A DNA stretch of 64,000 nt from assembly GCF_026627425.1 (NCBI RefSeq), contig NZ_JAPNLH010000001.1, positions 62,001-126,000 on the forward strand, written 5' to 3'. The DNA is from Arthrobacter endolithicus. GTDB lineage: Bacteria > Actinomycetota > Actinomycetes > Actinomycetales > Micrococcaceae. Under the pieces are notes generated by a model that was not told the origin of the DNA, searched no databases, and saw only the letters and a program-made list of their open reading frames with translations. A program made the position numbers and the translations under genes. Below, piece after piece: positions 25,740-33,088 of the stretch (positions are counted from its first letter, which is position 1; every line of letters begins with the position of its first letter).

Positions 25740-26042
25740 ATGATCGTAGTGACCCGGCTGGATAACCGCGAGTTCGCGATCAACCCTGACCTCATTGAGC
25801 GCATAAATGCCAACCCGGATACCACTTTGGTGATGGCCGACGGCGCCAAGTACATCGTTACCGAAACGCTGCCGGAAGTCATCGAACTCATTGCCCAGTA
25901 CCGTGCCTACGTGATCGGGCTGGCCCGCGACACGCACCCCATGACCGCGCAGCACGGCGGCCGCACCCTCAGCATTGTTCCGCCCCCCGATCCCGGCAGC
26001 GATCGTCCTGGCAACTCCGTTCCGCTGCCCCCAGCAAGGTAG
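25740..26042 (+). CDS. flbD: FlbD/SwrD-family flagellar protein
   Basis: A 100-residue protein whose first 65 residues match FlbD: MIVVTRLDNREFAINPDLIERI, then TTLVMADGAKYIVTETLPEVIELI. In Bacillus subtilis the homologue SwrD raises flagellar motor power. The position directly before motA and motB agrees with a stator-linked role. The C-terminal 35 residues are Pro-rich and not conserved. GAGGTGAGGA lies upstream. Confidence 0.88.
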   Translation: MIVVTRLDNREFAINPDLIERINANPDTTLVMADGAKYIVTETLPEVIELIAQYRAYVIGLARDTHPMTAQHGGRTLSIVPPPDPGSDRPGNSVPLPPAR

Positions 26043-26046
26043 CGTC

Positions 26047-26880
26047 ATGGATCCATCAACACTTATCGGCCTGGCCCTGGCCTTCGGCGCGCTCTTCGGT
26101 ATGGTCACCCTTGAGGGTGCCCATATCCAATCCCTGCTGCTGCCGCCACCCATGATTCTGGTCTTCGGCGGAACCCTGGCCGTGGGGCTGGCAGGCTCCA
26201 CCCTCAAAGATGTGATCCAGGCGCTGAAGGCGCTGCCGGGGGCCATTAAGGGCAAGAGCACACCGCCGCAGCAAAGCATTGACCAGGTGGTGAAACTCGC
26301 GGAAACGGCCCGAAGCGAGGGTCTGCTGGCCTTGGAGCAGGAGGCGGCCAAGGTGACCGATCCATTCCTGAGGGGGGCACTGCAGAGCATCGCGGACGGT
26401 ACCGACGGAGACGAGCTGCGGATGATGCTTGAGGACGAAGTGGCGACCAAAATCAAAACCGATCATGGGGCCGCCAAGTTCTTTAATACCCTCGGTGGTT
26501 ACGCGCCGACGGTCGGGATCATCGGCACGGTCGTTTCGCTGACGCACGTGCTGGAGAACCTCAGCAGCCCGGACAAATTGGGCCCCATGATCGCCAGCGC
26601 TTTCGTGGCAACGCTCTGGGGTTTGCTGTCGGCGAACTTTATCTGGCTGCCGATCGGCAGCCGGATGGGCAGGGTTTCTGAGCTGGAGGTGGAGCGGATG
26701 ATGCTGCTGATGGAGGGCGTCCTGGCGGTCCAGGCCGGAAGCCAGCCCCTGGTGCTGCGGGAACGGCTAAAGGCTATGGTCCCGGCCCACGAGCTGAAGG
26801 CCCCCGGTTCCAAGAGCAAGGACGCCAACGGTTCCAAGGGTTCAAAGGGCTCCAAGAGCAAGGAAAAGGAAGCGGCGTGA
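26047..26880 (+). CDS. motA: Flagellar motor stator protein MotA
   Basis: A 277-residue MotA. The first two helices (STLIGLALAFGALFGMVTLEG, then PMILVFGGTLAVGLAG) lead to a cytoplasmic loop, and helices 3-4 contain FFNTLGGYAPTVGIIGTVVSL and FVATLWGLLSANFIWLPIG. MotA and MotB form the proton- or sodium-driven stator. About 25 C-terminal residues are an odd Lys/Ser/Gly-rich tail. The ATG at 26047 lies 4 bases after the flbD stop. Confidence 0.94.
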   Translation: MDPSTLIGLALAFGALFGMVTLEGAHIQSLLLPPPMILVFGGTLAVGLAGSTLKDVIQALKALPGAIKGKSTPPQQSIDQVVKLAETARSEGLLALEQEAAKVTDPFLRGALQSIADGTDGDELRMMLEDEVATKIKTDHGAAKFFNTLGGYAPTVGIIGTVVSLTHVLENLSSPDKLGPMIASAFVATLWGLLSANFIWLPIGSRMGRVSELEVERMMLLMEGVLAVQAGSQPLVLRERLKAMVPAHELKAPGSKSKDANGSKGSKGSKSKEKEAA

Positions 26881-27770
26881 GTGCCCGCCCGCGCCGGCGG
26901 AATTTCGGCAAGCCAGCCGAACAGCATGCCGATGAACGCTGGATGGCCTCCTACATGGACATGGTCACCGTGCTGATGTGCATGTTCATCGTGCTCTACG
27001 CCATGTCGTCGGTGGACGCGAACAAATTCGAGCGGCTGAAGAATTCGCTCGCCACGGGTTTTGGCGTTGAACAGACCACCAAGGTCGATACCGCGACCGG
27101 CGTCGTCGTTCCGCCGGACAAAGTGAAGTCAGAAGCAGAGGGCTTTGCCGGCCCGGCACTGGTGCAGGCCAGCGCCGCCCCGGCTGTGGCCTCGCCGGCT
27201 GTGTCGGCTCCGGCAGTAGCCGGGCAGCCGGAAGTCACCCGGACGGAGCTGGCGCAGAAGGAAGTCGCGCGGCTGACAGCCCTCCGGGACAAGATGGCAG
27301 CCAACCTTGCGGCCATTGGCATGACTGCTGCCGCGAAGTTCCAAATCGACGAACGCGGCCTCACCGTCCGGTTGGTAAGTTCTGAGACTTTCTTCATGCC
27401 AGACGATGCTCACCTGACGGCCCCTACGAAGGCGGTCCTGGACGCGATTGCGCCGGTCCTGGCGGAGGTTTCACTCGATGTTTCGGTGGAGGGGAACGCG
27501 GCACTGGTGCCGGAGTCGATCCCGAATCCGCAGTATTGGGAAATCTCCGCCGCCCGTGCCACCAATGTGGTGCGGCACTTTATTGACGCGGACGGCATAG
27601 CCCAGCAGCGCATGGCGGCAGTGAGTTTTGGGGCTGCACGACCGGTGGGCACGAGCACCGCTGCGGACGATCTGGCGAAGAACCGGCGGGTGGACATTGT
27701 GGTGCTCTCCGACCAACCAGAGAGTGTCCGCTCGCTGATTCCCCAACTGCTTAAATCTGCCGGGCAATAA
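26877..27770 (+). CDS. motB: Flagellar motor stator protein MotB
   Basis: A 297-residue MotB starting at GTG and overlapping motA by 4 bases. The single membrane helix (MASYMDMVTVLMCMFIVLYA) carries the ion-binding Asp28. A variable Ala/Val-rich linker follows, then an OmpA-like peptidoglycan-binding domain with LDVSVEGNAAL, EISAARATNVVRHFIDADG and DLAKNRRVDIVVL. It anchors the stator to the wall. Confidence 0.94.
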   Translation: MSARPRRRNFGKPAEQHADERWMASYMDMVTVLMCMFIVLYAMSSVDANKFERLKNSLATGFGVEQTTKVDTATGVVVPPDKVKSEAEGFAGPALVQASAAPAVASPAVSAPAVAGQPEVTRTELAQKEVARLTALRDKMAANLAAIGMTAAAKFQIDERGLTVRLVSSETFFMPDDAHLTAPTKAVLDAIAPVLAEVSLDVSVEGNAALVPESIPNPQYWEISAARATNVVRHFIDADGIAQQRMAAVSFGAARPVGTSTAADDLAKNRRVDIVVLSDQPESVRSLIPQLLKSAGQ

Positions 27771-27773
27771 CTG

Positions 27774-27801
27774 CTAACGGGACGCGGATTTCGGCCGATA
27801 G
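27774..27801 (+). promoter_or_regulatory. FliA-type promoter of the fliM-flhA operon
   Basis: CTAAC (27774-27778), 15 bases, then GCCGATAG (27794-27801). It ends on the first base of the longest fliM frame, so transcripts from it would favour a later fliM start. Confidence 0.8.
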
Positions 27802-28757
27802 TGGCAGAAGTGAGCGTTGTGCATGAAGGATTCCTTGGTGTGCCGGCAGGTGGCCCTGCCGGCGGTACGGCCGACGGTGAAGCGGTGCGGAGGGTCAAAA
27901 ACGTCGAGGTTTTTGACTTTGGCCGTCCCACGACGTTGACGCGCGAGCACAGCCGTGTCCTGGAACTGGCGATGGAAACGTTTGCCCGGCAATGGGGGAC
28001 GCACCTGAGCGCCCGGGTCAGGGTGAAATCGCTGATCGCCTCCACCACGGTGGTGATGCAGACCTACGACGAGTATGCGGCCTCCTTGCCGTCGACGACG
28101 GCGATGGTGCTGTGTGCCCTGGAAGGGAACTCCGCGCAGGCCGTGATCCAGTTTCCGACGGCGGCCGGTCTTGGTTTGGTGGTGCAGATGCTGGGCGGTG
28201 ATGGGGGCCAGCGGCTTCCGCACCGAAAATTCACCCAGATTGAGCAGGCGCTGGTCATGGCCCTGATGGACGATGCCCTGGAGAACCTTCGCTATTCGCT
28301 GGATTCGCTGCTCAGCGTTCCGATCCGTCTGGCCGGCATTCAGTACAATGCGCAGTTTGCCCAGGCTGCGGGTCCCTTGGATCTGATGATCGTTTCCGCT
28401 TTTAAGATCACGGTCTCCGGTGTCACGGCACCGGCCACCGTGGCCATCCCGGCAGAAATTTTGCTCCCGCACCTGGGCGCGGCAAATCCGGTGGATTCCG
28501 CCGAGCACAGCCGGGAACGGATCCTGGAGCAGCTGATTCATGTGCCCGTAGACGTTTCACTGCAATTGACGTCAACTACCGTCCGACCCAGCACCATCCT
28601 AAATCTCGCCGTGGGAGATCTCATTGAGCTGCCGCATCCGAAGGACCGCCCGGTTGATGTTGCCGTCGACGGGCTGCCCTTGGCCCACGCGGCCCTGGGC
28701 TCCAAAGGATCTCGCTTGGCCGGCGTCATCGTAACTACTGAGGAGAACCCGCGATGA
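27801..28757 (+). CDS. fliM: Flagellar motor switch protein FliM, lacking the CheY-binding peptide
   Basis: At most 318 residues. The conserved core starts at VEVFDFGRPTTLTREHSRVLELAMETFARQW and continues with FTQIEQALVMALMDDALENLR, ending in a SpoA domain (LNLAVGDLIELPHPKDRPVDVAVDGLPLAHA). The usual N-terminal peptide LSQxEIDALL, which binds CheY-P, is absent, and a stop at 27768 rules out an upstream extension. The GTG at 27801 is inside a promoter; a GTG at 27840 with AAGGA nine bases before it is a better start. It overlaps fliN by 4 bases. Confidence 0.9.
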   Translation: MAEVSVVHEGFLGVPAGGPAGGTADGEAVRRVKNVEVFDFGRPTTLTREHSRVLELAMETFARQWGTHLSARVRVKSLIASTTVVMQTYDEYAASLPSTTAMVLCALEGNSAQAVIQFPTAAGLGLVVQMLGGDGGQRLPHRKFTQIEQALVMALMDDALENLRYSLDSLLSVPIRLAGIQYNAQFAQAAGPLDLMIVSAFKITVSGVTAPATVAIPAEILLPHLGAANPVDSAEHSRERILEQLIHVPVDVSLQLTSTTVRPSTILNLAVGDLIELPHPKDRPVDVAVDGLPLAHAALGSKGSRLAGVIVTTEENPR

Positions 28758-29464
28758 GCGCGAACCAGACCCTGCACACCACCGCCGCCGCCGCCTTGGC
28801 GGAGCTGCTGCCCACCATGACACCGTTGAACGCCACGGTGCATCCGGGCGGCATTCCGGCAGGGGTTTCGGCAGCTGAGGCCGTGATGGCTTCCTTTGTC
28901 GGGGCATTATCGGCCGATGTGGCGCTGGTGCTGACGGATGGATCGTCCATGGCCGGCGCGGGCGGCGGCGCGGCCCCGGGGTTTGTCTCGCTGCAGGATG
29001 TGCTTCGCCCCGCATTTGAGCGCGCGACGTCCGTGCTGGGAGCCGGCGTGCTGGGGGAGTCCAGGACCGACGATGCCTCCGCTCTCTTTGCGGACCAGGA
29101 GACCGTCGTCTTCGAGCTTGGCGGAGCCGGTCAGACGGCGGGCTGGTTCGCCATCCGCATCCGCGAGCACGCGCTGTCCGGATCCGGCGCCCGGACCTCG
29201 AATGAGTCAGTGCTCGGTAAGCTCGGGCGGATCAACAACGTCGAGATGACGCTGACCGTCGAGATCGGCCGCACCCGGATGTCCGTCCGGGACGTCCTCG
29301 CGCTGGAACCGGGCCGTGTCATCGAACTGGACCGGTCAGCTGGTGCTCCTGCGGATGTGCTGCTCAACGGGCGCCTGATCGCCAAGGGCGAGGTCGTCGT
29401 CGTTGATCAGGACTACGCCATCCGCATCACGAAAATCCTCGACGTGGTCGAAGCGGCCAGTTAG
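28754..29464 (+). CDS. fliN: Flagellar motor switch protein FliN (long, FliY-like)
   Basis: A 236-residue protein, about 100 residues longer than enterobacterial FliN. The C-terminal SpoA domain is clear: LGRINNVEMTLTVEIGRTRMSVRDVLALEPGRVIELDRSAGAPADVLLNGRLIAKGEVVVVD. The N-terminal part resembles the CheC-like half of FliY only in length and in hydrophobic pattern (FVGALSADVALVLTDGS), so phosphatase activity should not be assumed. It forms the lower C ring. Confidence 0.9.
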   Translation: MSANQTLHTTAAAALAELLPTMTPLNATVHPGGIPAGVSAAEAVMASFVGALSADVALVLTDGSSMAGAGGGAAPGFVSLQDVLRPAFERATSVLGAGVLGESRTDDASALFADQETVVFELGGAGQTAGWFAIRIREHALSGSGARTSNESVLGKLGRINNVEMTLTVEIGRTRMSVRDVLALEPGRVIELDRSAGAPADVLLNGRLIAKGEVVVVDQDYAIRITKILDVVEAAS

Positions 29465-29950
29465 ATGGACACACTCATCCTCGCTTTGCGGGTGGTCCTT
29501 TCGCTCGGAGCGGTGATAGCGGTGCTGTGGCTGGTGCAACGGCGCGTCAGCCGTGGCGCAGGGGTCCGCGGGACCGCGGATCCGCTGAAGGTTGTTGCCC
29601 GCAAGGGCCTGGGGCAGAAGGCCTCGGTGGTGGTCATTGAAACAGGCGGCCAGCGGTTTTTGCTCGGTGTGACCGAGCATTCGGTCAATGTGCTGCAGGA
29701 GTTGGCAGTACCCGCCGAGGAAGTGGCTGCTGCGGCGTTCGCGAACTCCCTGCAGCAGGCCCAAATGGCCGATCCGAACCTGACCACAAAAGATCTGACC
29801 ATTGCTGATCTAAACGGCTCCGCCCGGCCTTTCCCGTCGCGCCGGGAGAGCCGGACCCCACCGGCGACGGGCGCCCTCGGCGGTTCAATCCTCGCCGGTG
29901 CCACCTGGCGGCAGGCTGCGGCCGCGGTCCGGAAAGGACTGACCGGGTGA
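29465..29950 (+). CDS. fliO: Flagellar biosynthesis protein FliO
   Basis: A 161-residue protein with one N-terminal membrane helix (LILALRVVLSLGAVIAVLWL) and a conserved block with DPLKVVARKGLGQKASVVVIETGGQRFLLGVTEHSVNVL. FliO helps FliP assemble into the export gate. The ATG follows the fliN stop directly and the end overlaps fliP by 4 bases. Confidence 0.88.
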   Translation: MDTLILALRVVLSLGAVIAVLWLVQRRVSRGAGVRGTADPLKVVARKGLGQKASVVVIETGGQRFLLGVTEHSVNVLQELAVPAEEVAAAAFANSLQQAQMADPNLTTKDLTIADLNGSARPFPSRRESRTPPATGALGGSILAGATWRQAAAAVRKGLTG

Positions 29951-30894
29951 CGACAGTCGTCACAGCTCGGAGGGGCAGGCGCGTGGTGTTGGTGATGCTG
30001 GCGTTGCTGGCCGCTACGGCGCTGTTGCTGCTCGGCTCCGCCAGCGCGCAGGCCGCGCCGCAGCTGCAGGGCCAACCCGTGCAGACACAGCAGATAAGGA
30101 CTCAGGCCGTCCAAGTCCGGCCGGCGCACCTTTTACAGGCGCACCTTCCACAGGCGCCCGGGGACCCAACCGATCCCACCGCTCCGGCTACTCCGACGGA
30201 CCCGGCCAACCCGTCCTCACCCGACGGCGGCGTCACGGTTAAGATCAACGGGCCGGACGGCACGCCGTCGTCCGCCGTTGTCACGCTGATCGGCATCACC
30301 CTGCTGTCGGTGGCGCCGGCGCTGCTGCTGATGATGACCTCCTTTACGAAGATTTTTGTGGTGCTGGCGATGACCCGCAACGCACTGGCCCTGCCGAACA
30401 TTCCTCCGAATCAGGTGCTGGCCGGGCTGGCGCTGTTCCTGTCCTTTTTCATCATGATGCCGGTGCTGACGGACGTGAATAATCTGGCGGTCCAGCCATA
30501 TCTGCACGGCAGCCTGGATTTTGGCGCGGCGATTCAGGCTGCCTCCAAGCCGCTGCAGACCTTTATGCTGGCCCACACACGGCAGGAGGACATCGCCCTG
30601 ATGACCCGGGCGGCGGGCATGGCTAACCCCGCCAGCGCCGCCGATGTCCCCATGACCACGCTGATTCCGTCCTTTATGATTTCCGAACTCCGGGCTGCTT
30701 TCATCATCGGTTTCGTCATTTTCATTCCCTTCCTGATCATCGACATTGTGGTCTCCTCGGCGCTGATGTCGATGGGCATGATGATGCTGCCGCCGGTGAT
30801 GGTCTCATTGCCGTTCAAAATTCTGCTGTTCATCCTGGTGGACGGCTGGGGCCTGGTTATCACCGCCCTGATCCAGAGTTACCGGGGCGGCTGA
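29947..30894 (+). CDS. fliP: Flagellar export gate protein FliP
   Basis: A 315-residue FliP. A signal-peptide-like N-terminus (VVLVMLALLAATALLLLG, then ASAQAAP) is followed by about 60 residues rich in Gln/Pro/Thr, longer than usual, and then the core: SVAPALLLMMTSFTKIFVVLAM, LPNIPPNQVLAGLALFLSFF and a C-terminal MGMMMLPPVMVSLPFKILLFILVDGW. FliP, FliQ and FliR form the type III export channel. Confidence 0.95.
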   Translation: MTTVVTARRGRRVVLVMLALLAATALLLLGSASAQAAPQLQGQPVQTQQIRTQAVQVRPAHLLQAHLPQAPGDPTDPTAPATPTDPANPSSPDGGVTVKINGPDGTPSSAVVTLIGITLLSVAPALLLMMTSFTKIFVVLAMTRNALALPNIPPNQVLAGLALFLSFFIMMPVLTDVNNLAVQPYLHGSLDFGAAIQAASKPLQTFMLAHTRQEDIALMTRAAGMANPASAADVPMTTLIPSFMISELRAAFIIGFVIFIPFLIIDIVVSSALMSMGMMMLPPVMVSLPFKILLFILVDGWGLVITALIQSYRGG

Positions 30895-31172
30895 TGGATA
30901 CCAGTGCAGTTATGGACATTGGAGCGCAGGCACTTTTACTGGCGGCCAAGCTGGCCGCACCCGTTTTGCTGACCGCACTGGCCGTGGGCCTGCTGATTTC
31001 GCTGCTGCAGTCCATCACGCAGATCCAGGAGGTCACGTTGTCCTTTGTGCCCAAGGCGGTGGCGGTGGCGCTGGTGCTGCTGGTCGCCGGGCATTGGATG
31101 ATCAGCGAAACGGTGACCTTCACGCACGAAATGTTTGCCCGGATCCCCGGCCTGCTCAACGGCGGCGGCTAG
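30894..31172 (+). CDS. fliQ: Flagellar export gate protein FliQ
   Basis: A 92-residue protein with two membrane helices (ALLLAAKLAAPVLLTALAVGLLI and FVPKAVAVALVLLVAGHWM) separated by SLLQSITQIQEVTLS, the FliQ hallmark. It overlaps fliP by 1 base. Confidence 0.95.
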   Translation: MDTSAVMDIGAQALLLAAKLAAPVLLTALAVGLLISLLQSITQIQEVTLSFVPKAVAVALVLLVAGHWMISETVTFTHEMFARIPGLLNGGG

Positions 31173-31173
31173 G

Positions 31174-31929
31174 GTGGCCCTGACACTGAATCCGGCCTGG
31201 CTGGAGGCCTTGATGTTGGCCAGCGTGCGGATGATCGCGTTCTTTGTGGTGGCTCCGCCGTTTTCCTACAACGGCTTTCCGATCCGGATCAAGGCCATGC
31301 TGGGGCTGGGGCTGGCGCTGGCCGTCTCGCCGCGGGTGGCATCGACGTACAAGTCCCCGGATACTGCGGGTTTCATCACGGCAGTGGTCCTGGAGATCGT
31401 GGTCGGGGCGGCCCTGGGGTTTTTGGTCATGCTGATCTTTTCCGCCATCCAGTCCGCCGGCAGCCTGATCGATATGTTCGGCGGATTCCAGATGGCCCAG
31501 GCCTTCGACCCGCAGGCGATGCTCAATGGCGCCCAGTTCACCCGTTTGTTTCAGATGACCACACTGGCCCTGCTGTTCGTCTCGGACGGTTACCAGCTGG
31601 TAATTGGCGGCATGATCCGCAGCTTCACAGCGCTTCCACTGGGCGGCGGAATCGACCTCAGCCACCCGATCCAGGCGATGACGGCGGCCACCGGACAGAT
31701 GTTCCTGGCGGCCGTGCAGATCGCCGGGCCGCTGCTGGTGGTGCTGTTCCTGGCCGACGTAGGGCTCGGCCTGCTGACCCGGGTTGCCCCGGCGCTGAAC
31801 GCCTTTGCGCTGGGCTTCCCGTTGAAGATTTTCCTCACGCTGACCCTGGCCGGCGCGGTGTATGCCGCCCTGCCCCGGATTGTTTCGGCCCTTGCAGGCC
31901 AGGCCTTCACCCAGTTATCGGGAGGCTAG
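31174..31929 (+). CDS. fliR: Flagellar export gate protein FliR
   Basis: A 251-residue membrane protein from the GTG 1 base after the fliQ stop. WLEALMLASVRMIAFFVVAPPFSYNGFPIRIKAMLGLGLALAVSP and DMFGGFQMAQAFDPQA match FliR. The frame is open 13 codons further upstream within fliQ but without conservation. flhB begins at the base after the stop. Confidence 0.92.
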   Translation: MALTLNPAWLEALMLASVRMIAFFVVAPPFSYNGFPIRIKAMLGLGLALAVSPRVASTYKSPDTAGFITAVVLEIVVGAALGFLVMLIFSAIQSAGSLIDMFGGFQMAQAFDPQAMLNGAQFTRLFQMTTLALLFVSDGYQLVIGGMIRSFTALPLGGGIDLSHPIQAMTAATGQMFLAAVQIAGPLLVVLFLADVGLGLLTRVAPALNAFALGFPLKIFLTLTLAGAVYAALPRIVSALAGQAFTQLSGG

Positions 31930-33087
31930 ATGGCCGATTCCCAGGAGCGGACCGAGAACGCCACCGACAAACGGATGAAGGAAGTCCGGTCCAAGGGACA
32001 GTTATCACGGTCCCAGGACGTCACCGCCTGGCTCGGCGTGGGGGCGGCAGCCGTCATGCTTCCGGTCACCATTGCCCGGGCCGGGGATTCGGCGGCGGAT
32101 CAGCTGTTCACGCTGCGCTCCATCGCCGCCAGCCCGGATCCGGGTCACGCGCTGTCGGCCCTCGGCGCTGGCTGCGCGTCGCTGGCCGGTTCGCTGACGC
32201 CGATGCTGATCGTGGTGGCGCTGGCCGTGCTGGCGGGAGCGGCGCTGCAGGGCGGTGTGCACTTCAAGAAATTCGAGGTGAAGTTTGACCACTTCAACCT
32301 GTTGAAGGGGCTCAAACGGGTCTTGGGCACCCAGGCGTTGTGGCAGGGGCTGAAAGCGCTGCTCAAGACTGCCGTCGTCGCGCTGGTGCTGTACGTTGTG
32401 ATCCAGGGACTCATGCCCGTGCTGCTCAACGCCGGCGGTCTGTCCATCACCGCACTGACGTCCGCGGCGGGCGACGGCGCGGCATCGATGCTGGAGTTTG
32501 CGGTTGCCGCCGGTTTGGTGCTGGCCGCCGCGGACGTCATTGTCGTGATGCGGCGGAACCGGAAGAAAACCCGGATGACCAAGCGGGAGGTCAAGGATGA
32601 GAACAAAAACACCGACGGCGACCCGCTGATCAAGTCGCAGCGCCGTTCCCGGCAGCTGGCAATGAGCCGGAACCGGATGATCGCCGCCATCTCCGGTGCC
32701 GACGTCGTGCTGCTGAACCCGACGCATCTGGCCGTTGCGCTGAAGTACGAAGCAGGGAAATCCGCTCCCCGGGTGGTGGCCAAGGGGGCAGGCCACATGG
32801 CGGCGCGGATCCGCAAGGAGGCCGACGCGACCGGGGTGCCGATGATCCAGGACGTGCCGCTGGCCCGGGCGCTGCATGCAAGCTGCGCTATCGGTGCGGA
32901 GATTCCGCTGGAGCATTACGATTCCGTGGCACGCGTGCTGGCGTTCGTGATGGCGATGAAGTCCCGCGGCAGATTCGGGACCGGCGGTCCGCCAAAATCC
33001 GGCCCGGCCAGTACGGCACAACCCGGCCCGGCCGGCCCGGCACAGCCCGGTACGTCACGCACCCGCATTAGCGCAGAAGGAATCTAG
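31930..33087 (+). CDS. flhB: Flagellar export switch protein FlhB
   Basis: A 385-residue FlhB. QERTENATDKRMKEVRSKGQLSRSQDV opens the protein, four membrane helices follow, and the cytoplasmic domain has the self-cleaving NPTH (residues 263-266) in VVLLNPTHLAVALKYE. Cleavage here, with FliK, changes substrate class from hook to filament. The C-terminal 45 residues are a Gly/Pro/Thr-rich tail not typical of the family. Confidence 0.95.
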   Translation: MADSQERTENATDKRMKEVRSKGQLSRSQDVTAWLGVGAAAVMLPVTIARAGDSAADQLFTLRSIAASPDPGHALSALGAGCASLAGSLTPMLIVVALAVLAGAALQGGVHFKKFEVKFDHFNLLKGLKRVLGTQALWQGLKALLKTAVVALVLYVVIQGLMPVLLNAGGLSITALTSAAGDGAASMLEFAVAAGLVLAAADVIVVMRRNRKKTRMTKREVKDENKNTDGDPLIKSQRRSRQLAMSRNRMIAAISGADVVLLNPTHLAVALKYEAGKSAPRVVAKGAGHMAARIRKEADATGVPMIQDVPLARALHASCAIGAEIPLEHYDSVARVLAFVMAMKSRGRFGTGGPPKSGPASTAQPGPAGPAQPGTSRTRISAEGI

Positions 33088-33088
33088 A

